From positions 191,934 through 255,933 of the forward strand of contig NZ_LMDE01000013.1 in NCBI RefSeq assembly GCF_001425025.1: a stretch of DNA of 64,000 bases, written 5' to 3'. The first letter of the stretch is position 1. Every line of letters begins with the position of its first letter. This document shows positions 16,438-26,605 of the stretch, in pieces. The position numbers and the translations under genes were made by a program. The notes under the pieces were generated by a model. The model was not told the DNA's origin. It saw only the letters and a list, made by a program, of their open reading frames with translations, and ran no database searches. This DNA is from Nocardioides sp. Root122. Lineage in GTDB: Bacteria > Actinomycetota > Actinomycetes > Propionibacteriales > Nocardioidaceae.

Positions 16438-17259
16438 TCAAAAGAACCTCACGTCCTGGATCGTGCCGGTGGCGAGGAGGAAGACGTAGAAGTCGACGAT
16501 CGCGACCGAGAACAGCGAGTACCACGCCCACGTGCCGTGGCTCTCGTTGAGCCGCGAGACCCACGTCCACAGCTTGTAGCGGACCGGGTGCTTGGAGAAG
16601 TGCCGCAGCCGGCCGCCGACGATGTGGCGGCACGAGTGGCACGACAGCGTGTAGAGCCAGATGAAGGCGACGTTGAGGAGCATCAGCAGGGTGCCGAGGC
16701 CCATGTGGACGCCGCTGGTCTCGCCGTCGCCGACGGCGTACTCGGCGGGCATGGGCCGGAAGGCCAGGACCACGTCGTAGGTCAGCACCAGCCCGACGAG
16801 CACCGCGGCGTACCAGAACCAGCGGTGCACGTTCTGCAGGATCAGGGGGAAGCGCGTCTCGCCGGAGTAGGCCTGGTGCGGCTCGGCGACGCCGCACGCG
16901 GGCGGGCTCAGCCAGAACGCCCGGTAGTAGGCCTTGCGGTAGTAGTAGCAGGTCATCCGGAAGCCCAGCGGGAAGACCAGGATGATCAGCGCCGCGGACA
17001 ACGGCCACCAGCCGAACGGCTGGCCGAAGTCGGAGGCACCCTCGACGCAGTCGCCCAGGCACGGCGAGTAGAACGGCGAGAGGTAGGGCTCGGCGTAGTA
17101 GTCGCGTCCCATGAAGGCGCGGAACGTCGCGAAGACCACGAAGCCCGAGAAGACCACGAAGGTGACCAGCGGCTGGACCCACCATCGGTCCTCGCGCAAC
17201 GTGCGGGCCTCGATGCGCGCACGTCCGGGACTGCTCACGCCCTGGTCGGTCGATGCCAT
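16438..17259 (-). CDS. Sdh1-type succinate dehydrogenase membrane anchor
   Basis: 273 residues from the ATG at 17259, the same length I recall for the mycobacterial Sdh1 anchor Rv0249c. About five to six membrane spans are visible, beginning with LVTFVVFSGFVVFATFRAFM. Histidines suited to haem ligation occur in NVHRWFWYA, LSCHSCRHIVGG and NESHGTWAWY. The long CYYYRKAYYRAFWLSPPACG segment is characteristic of this anchor family rather than of SdhC/SdhD. A 73-bp gap to sdhA contains a hairpin (CCCCGC 16382-16387 with GCGGGG 16411-16416). Two further ATG codons upstream lie in other frames because of a duplicated ribosome-binding site. Confidence 0.85.
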   Translation of the reverse strand: MASTDQGVSSPGRARIEARTLREDRWWVQPLVTFVVFSGFVVFATFRAFMGRDYYAEPYLSPFYSPCLGDCVEGASDFGQPFGWWPLSAALIILVFPLGFRMTCYYYRKAYYRAFWLSPPACGVAEPHQAYSGETRFPLILQNVHRWFWYAAVLVGLVLTYDVVLAFRPMPAEYAVGDGETSGVHMGLGTLLMLLNVAFIWLYTLSCHSCRHIVGGRLRHFSKHPVRYKLWTWVSRLNESHGTWAWYSLFSVAIVDFYVFLLATGTIQDVRFF

Positions 17260-17287
17260 GCGTCCTCCATGCGTCCTCCATGAGTCC
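17256..17287. repeat. 11-bp tandem repeat duplicating a ribosome-binding site and start codon
   Basis: CCATGCGTCCT occurs at 17256-17266 and 17267-17277, with a partial third unit to 17287. Read on the minus strand each unit gives GGAGGA, three bases, then ATG. The unit is not a multiple of three, so the ATGs at 17259, 17270 and 17281 are in three different frames and only the first listed opens the anchor gene. Confidence 0.7.
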
Positions 17288-17404
17288 CTGGGACTGGGTC
17301 GGGGCAACGCCCACGACTATGGCCTGTGTCACACTCCAGCGGAAGACAACGCGCCCACGAAAACCTCACACGGCCTCGGCGCGTCGCGTGGCAGCACGGG
17401 GCGA

Positions 17405-17410
17405 TACGGT
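17405..17410 (+). promoter_or_regulatory. -10 element of a probably leaderless sdhC transcript
   Basis: TACGGT ends six bases before the GTG at 17417, which would put the transcription start on the start codon itself. No ribosome-binding sequence precedes the GTG. Leaderless mRNAs are common in actinobacteria. No convincing -35 is seen, so an activator may be needed. Confidence 0.4.
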
Positions 17411-17416
17411 GCCTGT

Positions 17417-18130
17417 GTGGCAACCCAACTCACTCCCCCGACCCTGGTGAAGGGCGCGCGGGCCTCTCGGACCACCATCGCCCTCAAGCTGGGCATGGCG
17501 ATCAGCGGCTTCATCTTCCTGGCCTTCGTGCTCGCGCACATGTACGGCAACCTCAAGGCCTTCGGCGGTCACGACGCGTTCAACGAGTACGCCGAGCACC
17601 TCCGCGAGCTCGGCGAGCCGATGCTCCCGCACGAGGGTGCGCTCTGGATCCTCCGCGTGGGCCTCATCGCCTCGCTCGTCGTGCACGTCTACTGCGCCGT
17701 CACCCTGTGGCGCCGCGCGGCCCGCGCACGCACCACGAAGTACGTCATGAAGAAGGACACCGGCGCCAACCGCGCCAGCCTGACCATGCGGTGGGGCGGC
17801 CTGACGATCCTCATCTTCCTGGTCTGGCACCTGCTCAACTTCACCGTCGGCAAGGTGAACCCGCAGGGCGGCGCGACCAACGACCCGTTCAACCTGCTCG
17901 TCGACACCTTCGACGTCTGGTGGCTGACGCTGATCTACATCGTCGCGATGCTCGCGCTCGGCGCCCACCTGCACCACGGGATCTGGAGTGCCGCACAGAC
18001 CCTCGGGTGGACCGGCACGGCCGCGAAGCGCAACCGCGCCAAGGTCGTCGCCTTCGTCATCGCGCTGATCATCACGGTCGGCTTCTCCCTCGTCCCCCTC
18101 GCCGTCCTCGCCGGCATCATCACCAAGTAA
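17417..18130 (+). CDS. sdhC: succinate dehydrogenase cytochrome b subunit (single fused anchor)
   Basis: 237 residues from the GTG at 17417 (VATQLTPPTLVKGARASRT). Five membrane spans are visible (for example KLGMAISGFIFLAFVLAHMY, AMLALGAHLHHGIWSAAQTL). Histidines in LAHMYGNLK, VVHVYCAV, VWHLLNF and LGAHLHHG are the expected ligands of two haems b, typical of type B succinate:quinone reductases with one large anchor as in Corynebacterium and Bacillus. It leads the sdhCAB operon, 12 bp before sdhA, and is divergent from the Sdh1 operon across a 157-bp intergenic region. Confidence 0.93.
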   Translation: MATQLTPPTLVKGARASRTTIALKLGMAISGFIFLAFVLAHMYGNLKAFGGHDAFNEYAEHLRELGEPMLPHEGALWILRVGLIASLVVHVYCAVTLWRRAARARTTKYVMKKDTGANRASLTMRWGGLTILIFLVWHLLNFTVGKVNPQGGATNDPFNLLVDTFDVWWLTLIYIVAMLALGAHLHHGIWSAAQTLGWTGTAAKRNRAKVVAFVIALIITVGFSLVPLAVLAGIITK

Positions 18131-18142
18131 GGGGCCTCACTC

Positions 18143-20181
<2,039 letters not shown>

Positions 20182-20182
<1 letters not shown>

Positions 20183-20925
20183 TGAACCTGACGCTCAAGA
20201 TCTGGCGCCAGCAGGACGCCTCCACCCCGGGTGCGATGCACACCTACCAGCTGGCCGACGTGTCGCCCGACATGTCGTTCCTGGAGATGCTCGACGTCCT
20301 CAACGAGCAGCTCAACGCCGAGGGCGAGGAGCCGATCGCGTTCGACTCCGACTGTCGCGAGGGCATCTGCGGCATGTGCGGCCTGATGATCAACGGCGAC
20401 GCGCACGGTCCCGAGGTCACCACGACGTGCCAGCTCCACATGCGCTCGTTCAGCGACGGCGAGACCATCACCATCGAGCCGTGGCGCTCCGACGCGTTCC
20501 CCGTGATCAAGGACCTCGTGGTCGACCGCAGCGCCTTCGACCGGATCATCCAGCAGGGTGGCTTCATCTCGGTCAACACCGGCTCGGCCCCCGAGGCCCA
20601 CTCGGTGCCGGTCCCCAAGGACGACGCCGACCGCGCCTTCAACGTGGCGACCTGCATCGGCTGCGGCGCGTGCGTCGCCGCCTGCCCCAACGGCTCGGCC
20701 TCGCTGTTCATGGGTGCCAAGATCACCCACCTCGGCCTGCTCCCCCAGGGCCAGCCCGAGCGGGACGAGCGCGTGGTCAACATGGTCGCCCAGCACGACC
20801 ACGAAGGCTTCGGTGGCTGCACCAACATCGGCGAGTGCACCGCCGCGTGCCCCAAGGAGATCCCGCTCGACGTGATCTCGCAGCTCAACAAGGACCTGCG
20901 GACCGCGATCAAGCACGGGCACTGA
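20182..20925 (+). CDS. sdhB: succinate dehydrogenase iron-sulfur subunit (type B)
   Basis: 247 residues from the ATG at 20182, in a TGATG overlap with sdhA. The ferredoxin domain shows CREGICGMCGLMING with a later TCQLHM cysteine for [2Fe-2S]; CIGCGACVAACPNGSA and CTNIGECTAACPKEIPLDVI carry the other cluster ligands. Shorter than and clearly different from the Sdh1-type subunit at 13720-14496. Completes sdhCAB; the glycosyltransferase gene begins one base after its stop codon and may be cotranscribed. Confidence 0.95.
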
Positions 20926-20926
20926 C

Positions 20927-22282
20927 ATGGAGGAGGGCGTGGCGGGCACGGAGGGCACGGTCGCCCTGCTCGAGGCTGCGATCGCGCGGATCGCCGGCGA
21001 GCTCGGCGCCACCGCCCTGCCCCGCCCGCTCAGCGCCTACGACGACCCGCTCGCCGAGCTGCGGGGCCTCCGGGCCTCGCTCCCGCCCGGCGGGCAGGTC
21101 GTCTGCGGCACCCTCAACGCCGCCACCAGCGACGCGCTGGTGCAGCTGCTGCGCAGCGACCCGGCCCAGCCCGGCTCCTACGACGCGTCCGCGCCGCAGC
21201 ACCTCCACGGCTACGCCACCGCCTACAAGCTCCTCCTCGAGGCGGGCTTCTCCGGCGACATCGTCGAGACCGTGTCCTCCCCGGTCGACCCGGCCCTGCT
21301 CGAGGCGGCGACGCCCCTCATGGAGCACCTGGGCGTGGACACCGAGCGGGCCGCTCGCCACCTGGGTGCCGAGGCCTACGTCCTCGTCGCGGACGTGGTC
21401 GCCGACGTCGCCGCCGACCTGGCCGTCCCCGTCGCCGAGCAGCGTCCGGTGACCTTCGTCGCCTGCGTCAACGACGACCTCCAGCTCGCCAACAACCTCC
21501 TCGCCTCCTCCGTGCTCGGCCCGGGGTCGCCGCACCAGCTGCTGACCTACCGTGGCATGACGAGTGCCGCCGAGGGCCTCAACCGCGGCCTGCACGAGGC
21601 CCAGCACGACCTCGTCGTCTTCATCCAGCAGGACATCTTCATCCCCTCGTGGTGGCCCGCCCGGCTGCAGCGCCAGTGGGAGCTGGCGTCCGCCGACACG
21701 CCCCCGTCACTGGCCGGGCCGTTCGGGGTGCGCTACCGCGAGGGCGGGCGCGAGCACGTCGGCCACGCCGTCGACCGCGACCACCTCCTGCGGATGGAGC
21801 GTCCCCTGCCCGCGCCGGTCGACGGCCTCGACGAGCTGGTGCTGATCGTCCCCCGTGACACCGAGCTGCGCGTCGAGCCGCGGGTCGGCTGGCACCTCTA
21901 CGGCACCGACCTGGCGCTGCAGGTGCACCGCGCCGGCGGCTGGACGGCCGTGCTCGACCTCCCGTGCCACCACAACTCGCTCTACCACGACCTCGACGAG
22001 GGCTACCACCACTCCGAGGCCGTGCTCGCCGGCATCTGGCCCGCCGAGCTGCCGATCGTCACCAACACCTCGAGCATCACCGAGGACCCCCGCGACCGCC
22101 GGGTCCGCGACCTGGAGGACTTCATCCAGCAGCGCGGCGAGGAGTTCACGGCGATGGTCGACTCGCTCGGGGTGGCGCAGGGCGAGATCGACCGTCTCAA
22201 CGAGCACATCGGCACCCTCAACGAGCAGATCGCCCGGGTGCGCGAACGCAACCAGAAGCTGCGCAAGCGGCGCGGGGACTGA
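20927..22282 (+). CDS. StrF-like glycosyltransferase family protein with C-terminal coiled coil
   Basis: 451 residues. The central region (about 180-390) resembles the glycosyltransferase-2-like family that includes StrF: TFVACVNDDLQLANNLLAS as the first strand, GLNRGLHEAQHDLVVFIQQD with a DxD-like acidic end, IFIPSWWPARL, and VGWHLYGTDLALQVHRAGG. The N-terminal ~170 residues are not recognised. The last ~70 residues (from RVRDLEDFIQQRGEEF to the basic RNQKLRKRRGD) form a predicted coiled coil. No membrane helix is seen. It starts one base after sdhB, so it may be expressed with sdhCAB, but no functional link is known. Acceptor and donor sugars are unknown. Confidence 0.6.
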   Translation: MEEGVAGTEGTVALLEAAIARIAGELGATALPRPLSAYDDPLAELRGLRASLPPGGQVVCGTLNAATSDALVQLLRSDPAQPGSYDASAPQHLHGYATAYKLLLEAGFSGDIVETVSSPVDPALLEAATPLMEHLGVDTERAARHLGAEAYVLVADVVADVAADLAVPVAEQRPVTFVACVNDDLQLANNLLASSVLGPGSPHQLLTYRGMTSAAEGLNRGLHEAQHDLVVFIQQDIFIPSWWPARLQRQWELASADTPPSLAGPFGVRYREGGREHVGHAVDRDHLLRMERPLPAPVDGLDELVLIVPRDTELRVEPRVGWHLYGTDLALQVHRAGGWTAVLDLPCHHNSLYHDLDEGYHHSEAVLAGIWPAELPIVTNTSSITEDPRDRRVRDLEDFIQQRGEEFTAMVDSLGVAQGEIDRLNEHIGTLNEQIARVRERNQKLRKRRGD

Positions 22283-22288
22283 CGCGCC

Positions 22289-23341
22289 TCAGCCCCGGCG
22301 CCGGCGCACGAGCGCGACCACGCCGAGCATCGAGGCGGCGCCCGCGGCGAAGGCCGCCCGGCCGGACGGCCCCTCCCCCGCCCCGGGACGTACGACGTCC
22401 GCTGCCGCGACGAGGTCGATCCGCGGCCCCTCGACCGTCTGGTCGGCGACCAGGCGCGCCTCGCGCGCCGCACGGGCCTCAGGCGAGGTGTGCGCCCATG
22501 CGGCGGCGTAGACCACGACGCGCGAGAAGTAGTTGATCCACACCAGGAGGATCAGCGCGATGCCGAAGGCCTGGAAGGCCTCCGAGTTGGCGGTCGACTT
22601 GAGCAGGAAGGTCGAGAGCTGCTTGAGGAGCTCGAAGGCCACCGCGCCCAGGAGCGCGCCCGACCACAGCGAGCGCGACGGGACGTCGGGCGCGGCGAGG
22701 AGCCGGAAGAACGCGAAGAAGAGCAGCGCGTTGGCGGCCAGGCCGAGCGCGACGGCGAGGATCGCGAGGAAGACGCCCGCGACCGGACCGAGCCTGAGCG
22801 CGTCCAGGATCGGCGTCAGCAGCTTGGTCGCCACACCGGAGACGGCGACGCTCACGATCAGCACCGACCCGAGCGAGAGCAGCGCGAGGATGTCGCGGAG
22901 CTTGCCCGGCACGAAGCCCGGCTGCTCCCGCGGCGGCTCCTCGAACACCGTCATCAGCGCCTCCCGCATCCCCGAGAGCCAGCCCAGGCCGGAGTAGAGG
23001 GTGAGCAGGATGCCGACGCTGAAGATGCCGGGAGCGGCGGACTGGAGCGTGCTCAGGCTGACGCCGCTGTCACCGCCGACGAGCCCGGGCAGCACCGAGT
23101 TCGCGGCCTCGACCAGCGTGTCCTGGGCATCGGAGTAGACCTTGGCGACCTGGCCGAAGATCGCGAAGGCGAGCGCCAGGATCGGGAAGAAGGACAAGAA
23201 CGCGAAGTAGGTGACGGCCGCCGCGAGCCCGTTGCCGTTCACGGTGCCGTAGTGCTGGACCATCCGGGCGAGGTGGTCGACGAACGGACGCCGCTCGCGC
23301 AGGCGCGCGAAGCGTTCCTTGGCCGAGGTGACGATGGACAT
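22289..23341 (-). CDS. YihY/BrkB-family inner membrane protein
   Basis: 350 residues from the ATG at 23341 (MSIVTSAKERFARLRERR), two bases after the stop of the gene before it. The YihY/BrkB family has six membrane spans; the family segments GNGLAAAVTYFAFLSFFPIL, YSGLGWLSGMREAL and LWSGALLGAVAFELLKQLST are all present. A seventh hydrophobic stretch near the C-terminus (GRAAFAAGAASMLGVVALV) is followed by a basic tail. The family was once thought to be RNase BN, which is not supported; its function remains uncertain. Confidence 0.88.
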   Translation of the reverse strand: MSIVTSAKERFARLRERRPFVDHLARMVQHYGTVNGNGLAAAVTYFAFLSFFPILALAFAIFGQVAKVYSDAQDTLVEAANSVLPGLVGGDSGVSLSTLQSAAPGIFSVGILLTLYSGLGWLSGMREALMTVFEEPPREQPGFVPGKLRDILALLSLGSVLIVSVAVSGVATKLLTPILDALRLGPVAGVFLAILAVALGLAANALLFFAFFRLLAAPDVPSRSLWSGALLGAVAFELLKQLSTFLLKSTANSEAFQAFGIALILLVWINYFSRVVVYAAAWAHTSPEARAAREARLVADQTVEGPRIDLVAAADVVRPGAGEGPSGRAAFAAGAASMLGVVALVRRRRG

Positions 23342-23343
23342 GC

Positions 23344-23853
23344 TCAGCCGAGGGCGTACTGGTGGGTGGGCTGCCAGCCGTCGTCCTCGTCGTGGACGTA
23401 GAGGCTGAAGGAGTCGACGGCGAAGCGGCACTCGAAGGAGGCGAGCTCGGCGAAGGCGCGGTCCAGCGTCGGGTCGTCGAGGTGGTGCGCGACGGTGACG
23501 TGCGGGTGGTAGGGGAAGTGCAGGTCGACGGCGAGCGGGCCCTGCCGCACCGCCTTGGCGAGCACCTCGCACTGCGAGATCCCCTCGGCCACGGTGACGA
23601 ACACGACGGGCGAGACGGGCCTGAAGGTCCCGGTGCCGCGCAGGTGGATGTCGAAGGCCTGCAGCGACGCCGCCGTGGCCGCGAGGTGCCTGGTGACCGC
23701 CTCCAGGTCGGCGTCGCCGACCTCGGTCGGCGGGATGAGCGTGATGTGGGTCGGGATCTGCGTCGCGGTCGTGTCGCCCACCGATGTGCGGTAGTCCTGC
23801 AGCTCGCTCGCCCAGGGCTCCGGGATCGGGATGGCTACTCCGATGGTCGGCAC
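23344..23853 (-). CDS. 2'-5' RNA ligase-like phosphoesterase
   Basis: 169 residues from the GTG at 23853 (VPTIGVAIPIPEPWA); longer frames upstream run into trpS and lack homology. Two HxT/V-type motifs of the 2H phosphoesterase superfamily are present: THITLIPP near residue 38 and HPHVTVAHHL near residue 118. Family members cleave or ligate 2'-5' linked or cyclic phosphates in RNA or nucleotides. It shares an intergenic region of 60 bp with the divergent trpS and is followed at once by the YihY gene. Confidence 0.85.
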   Translation of the reverse strand: MPTIGVAIPIPEPWASELQDYRTSVGDTTATQIPTHITLIPPTEVGDADLEAVTRHLAATAASLQAFDIHLRGTGTFRPVSPVVFVTVAEGISQCEVLAKAVRQGPLAVDLHFPYHPHVTVAHHLDDPTLDRAFAELASFECRFAVDSFSLYVHDEDDGWQPTHQYALG

Positions 23854-23913
23854 CCCAGAGACCCTACAGAACCCGTTCGCAGCTGCGATCGGCCCCGTGA
23901 AAGGATCGTCCGC

Positions 23914-24966
23914 GTGAGTGACACCTTCCGCGCCGCCCAGGCGCGCAGCGACGCCATCGAGGAGCAGATGGCGACCGACCCGGCCTCCCTGAGGATGCTG
24001 ACCGGGGACCGACCGACCGGCGCGCTGCACATCGGCCACTACTTCGGATCCATCCGCAACCGCCTCCGGTTGCAGGACAGCGGCGCGGAGATCTGGCAGC
24101 TGATCGCGGACTACCAGGTGATCACCGACCGCGAGGTCGCCGGAGACATCGCCGGCAACGTACGCAACCTGCTGCTCGACAACATCGCGGCCGGTCTCGA
24201 CCCGGAGAAGGCGACGATCTTCACCCACTCGTCCGTGCCCGCGCTCAACCAGCTGATGCTGCCGTTCCTCAGCCTGGTCAGCGTCGCGGAGCTGCAGCGC
24301 AACCCGACGGTCAAGGACGAGGCGAAGTCGGCCGGCATCACCTCCATCGGCGGGCTGCTCCTGACCTACCCCGTGCACCAGGCCGCCGACATCCTGTTCT
24401 GCAAGGCCAACGTCGTGCCCGTCGGGCGCGACCAGCTCCCACACCTCGAACAGACCCGCGTCGTGGCGCGACGCTTCAACGACCGCTACGCCCCGGTGTT
24501 CCCGGAGCCGGGCGCGCTGCTCTCCGAGGCGCCGCTGATCCTCGGCACCGACGGCACCAAGATGAGCAAGTCCAAGGGCAACGTCGTCGAGCTGCGGATG
24601 AGCGCCGACGAGACCGCGAAGAAGCTCAAGGGCGCCAAGACCGACAGCGACCGCGTCATCACCTACGACCCCGACGCCCGTCCCGAGGTGGCCAACCTGC
24701 TCACCCTGATCGGCCTGTGCGAGGGCGTCGACCCGGCCACCGTCGCCGAGGAGATCGGCGACGGCGGCGGTGGCGCGCTCAAGGCGCGGCTCACCGAGGC
24801 GATCAACACCGAGCTCGCACCGTTGCGGGCCCGGCGCGCCGAGCTGGAGGCCGACCCCGGCTACCTCACCGAGGTGCTGCGCCGCGGCAACACCCGGGCC
24901 AACGAGGTCGCCGAGGTCACGCTCGACGAGGTGCGGACGGCGATGGGGATGACCTACGGCATGTGA
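23914..24966 (+). CDS. trpS: tryptophan--tRNA ligase
   Basis: 350 residues from the GTG at 23914, with GAAAGGA nine bases upstream as ribosome-binding site. Class I synthetase signatures are both present: GALHIGHYFGSI (HIGH) near residue 36 and GTKMSKSKGN (KMSKS) near 213. The tryptophan-specific region TYPVHQAADILFCKANVVPV is also seen. Its TGA stop (24964-24966) forms the left half of a CRP-like palindrome for the next gene. Confidence 0.97.
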   Translation: MSDTFRAAQARSDAIEEQMATDPASLRMLTGDRPTGALHIGHYFGSIRNRLRLQDSGAEIWQLIADYQVITDREVAGDIAGNVRNLLLDNIAAGLDPEKATIFTHSSVPALNQLMLPFLSLVSVAELQRNPTVKDEAKSAGITSIGGLLLTYPVHQAADILFCKANVVPVGRDQLPHLEQTRVVARRFNDRYAPVFPEPGALLSEAPLILGTDGTKMSKSKGNVVELRMSADETAKKLKGAKTDSDRVITYDPDARPEVANLLTLIGLCEGVDPATVAEEIGDGGGGALKARLTEAINTELAPLRARRAELEADPGYLTEVLRRGNTRANEVAEVTLDEVRTAMGMTYGM

Positions 24967-24977
24967 CGGACATCACA
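24962..24977. promoter_or_regulatory. CRP/GlxR-type binding site upstream of the lipase gene
   Basis: TGTGACGGACATCACA is a perfect match to the half sites TGTGA-N6-TCACA used by CRP/GlxR proteins. Its centre (24969.5) is 43.5 bp before the A of the lipase ATG, which appears to be the transcription start, close to the -41.5 position of class II activators. The site overlaps the trpS stop codon. Confidence 0.6.
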
Positions 24978-24992
24978 TCGCCGACGATGTGA
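24973..24992. terminator. short hairpin between trpS and the lipase gene
   Basis: TCACATCG (24973-24980) and CGATGTGA (24985-24992) form a perfect 8-bp stem with loop CCGA, six bases after the trpS stop. It could be a weak terminator of trpS or part of a protein-binding site, since it overlaps the right half of the CRP-like site. No T-run follows. Confidence 0.35.
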
Positions 24993-25000
24993 CTCACGAG

Positions 25001-25006
25001 TAGTTT
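25001..25006 (+). promoter_or_regulatory. -10 element of a probably leaderless lipase transcript
   Basis: TAGTTT ends six bases before the ATG at 25013, placing the expected transcription start on the start codon. No Shine-Dalgarno sequence is seen and no good -35 is present, consistent with dependence on the CRP-like activator site upstream. Confidence 0.4.
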
Positions 25007-25012
25007 CCGATC

Positions 25013-26272
25013 ATGACTCACTCTCGGGGTTCGTCGGCACGCGCGATCGCGTCACTGCTCACCTTGCTCACCTTGCTCGCCGCCACGCTGACCGGCGTGC
25101 TCGCGCTCGGCACGACGCCGGCGGGCGCCGTCGTGCCCGAGCCGCCCCGCCCCGCGTTCTACGAGGCACCCGCGACGCTGCCCAGCGCCAACGGTGCCGT
25201 CATCCGGAGCGAGAAGGTCGACTTCCTCCTCGACCCGCTCGACGCCACCAGCCTGGTGCGCGACGCGAACCGGGTCCTCTACCGCACGACCAACCGCGCC
25301 GGGACGGCCATCGCCACCTCCGGCACCGTCCTCGTCCCCAAGGCGCCGTGGATCGGGATCGGCACCCGGCCCGTCATCGGCTACGCGCCCGGCACCCAGG
25401 GCATGGCCGACCGCTGCGCGCCGTCACGCCAGTTCTCCGAGGGCATCGAGTACGAAGGCATCGGCATCGAAGGCCTGCTCCAGCGCGGCTACGCCGTCGC
25501 GATGCCGGACTACGAGGGGCTCGGCACCGCGGGCGTCCACACCTACATGGACCGTGTCGCCCAAGGCCGCGCCACGCTCGACGTCGTACGCGCTGCCCAG
25601 CGGCTCACCGGCACCGGCCTGAGCGCCTCGAGCCCGGTCGGGCTGATGGGCTACTCGCAGGGCGGAGGCGCCGCGGCGTCCGCGGTCGAGCTTGCTCCGA
25701 CCTACGCCCCCGAGCTGAGGCTGCGGGGTGCGGTGGTCGGCGCGGTGCCGGCCGACCTGGGACGGGTCGCGACCAACCTCGACGGCGGCCTGTTCTCGGC
25801 GTTCGCCTTCTTCGCCCTCCGCGGCCTGGCGGCGAGCTACGACCTCGACCTCTCGCCCTACCTCAACACCGCCGGCCGCGCGGCGATGGACGACGTCGAG
25901 CAGGCCTGCGTCTTCGACCTCCTCGACCACGCCTTCACCCGGTCCGAGGACCTCAGCGCCGACGGTCGGCCGATGTCGGAGCTGATGAAGCAGCAGCCCT
26001 TCGCCTCCATCATCGAGTCGCAGCGCATCGGCACCGTCAAGCCGACCGTCCCGGTGCTCGTGACCCACTCCGCGCTCGACGACACCATCCCCTACGGAGT
26101 GGGCCGGGCGATGGCGAGGTCGTGGTGCGGCAAGGGCGCCAACGTCTACTTCTCCACCAACCTCGCCCCGGCGCACGTCGGCGGCATGGTGCCGCACGTC
26201 GCCGAGGCGCTGCCCTTCTTCGAGGCGCGCTTCGCCGGAGTGCCGCAGCTCAGCAACTGCTGGCTGCTCTAG
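25013..26272 (+). CDS. secreted lipase (LIP family alpha/beta hydrolase)
   Basis: 419 residues with a clear Sec signal peptide: basic start, hydrophobic core SLLTLLTLLAATLTGVLALG, and cleavage expected near TPAGA-V at residue 39-40. The nucleophile elbow is GYSQGG with Ser215, as in fungal and actinobacterial secretory lipases. Later, HSALDDTIPYGVGRAMARSW and APAHVGGM contain the probable acid and histidine of the triad. The enzyme should be exported and act on esters or acylglycerols outside the cell. Monocistronic by position, with a CRP-like site and its own -10 upstream. Confidence 0.87.
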   Translation: MTHSRGSSARAIASLLTLLTLLAATLTGVLALGTTPAGAVVPEPPRPAFYEAPATLPSANGAVIRSEKVDFLLDPLDATSLVRDANRVLYRTTNRAGTAIATSGTVLVPKAPWIGIGTRPVIGYAPGTQGMADRCAPSRQFSEGIEYEGIGIEGLLQRGYAVAMPDYEGLGTAGVHTYMDRVAQGRATLDVVRAAQRLTGTGLSASSPVGLMGYSQGGGAAASAVELAPTYAPELRLRGAVVGAVPADLGRVATNLDGGLFSAFAFFALRGLAASYDLDLSPYLNTAGRAAMDDVEQACVFDLLDHAFTRSEDLSADGRPMSELMKQQPFASIIESQRIGTVKPTVPVLVTHSALDDTIPYGVGRAMARSWCGKGANVYFSTNLAPAHVGGMVPHVAEALPFFEARFAGVPQLSNCWLL

Positions 26273-26296
26273 CCGGTCCGGCGAGCACCCCCGCCC

Positions 26297-26455
26297 TCAG
26301 ACGACCCAGCCCACGTTGTCGGCGACGAGGTCGGCCATCGGATAGATGCCCCGCAGCTCCTGGCGACGCTGCAGGAGGCTGACGACGTCGTGCACGTTGC
26401 GGTCGTGCAGCTGACGGCGGCGGCCCATCTCGTGGTCGATCTTCTTCTCGTCCAT
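26297..26455 (-). CDS. 52-residue hypothetical protein
   Basis: A short frame from ATG 26455 to TGA 26297 encodes a charged, helical 52-residue protein beginning MDEKKIDHEMGRRRQLHDRN and ending MADLVADNVGWVV. A strong ribosome-binding sequence (GGAGGGGGA) lies just before the ATG, which is the main evidence that it is real. There is no membrane span or cysteine. I do not recognise a family. It is convergent with the lipase gene, whose stop is 25 bp away. The 150 bp upstream, to the MFS gene end, hold its presumed promoter and nothing else that I can identify. Confidence 0.6.
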   Translation of the reverse strand: MDEKKIDHEMGRRRQLHDRNVHDVVSLLQRRQELRGIYPMADLVADNVGWVV

Positions 26456-26605
26456 GACTCCCCCTCCGGAAGATCTGGGGCGGCCAGCCCGCCCCTCATG
26501 GATTGGATCGTTACAAGCGCGCGCTACACAAGAGTTCCGCCCGTGTTAACTCCACGCAACATGATCGGAAATGTCGTGGACCGGCCCGGGCCGACTGCCC
26601 GCGCC

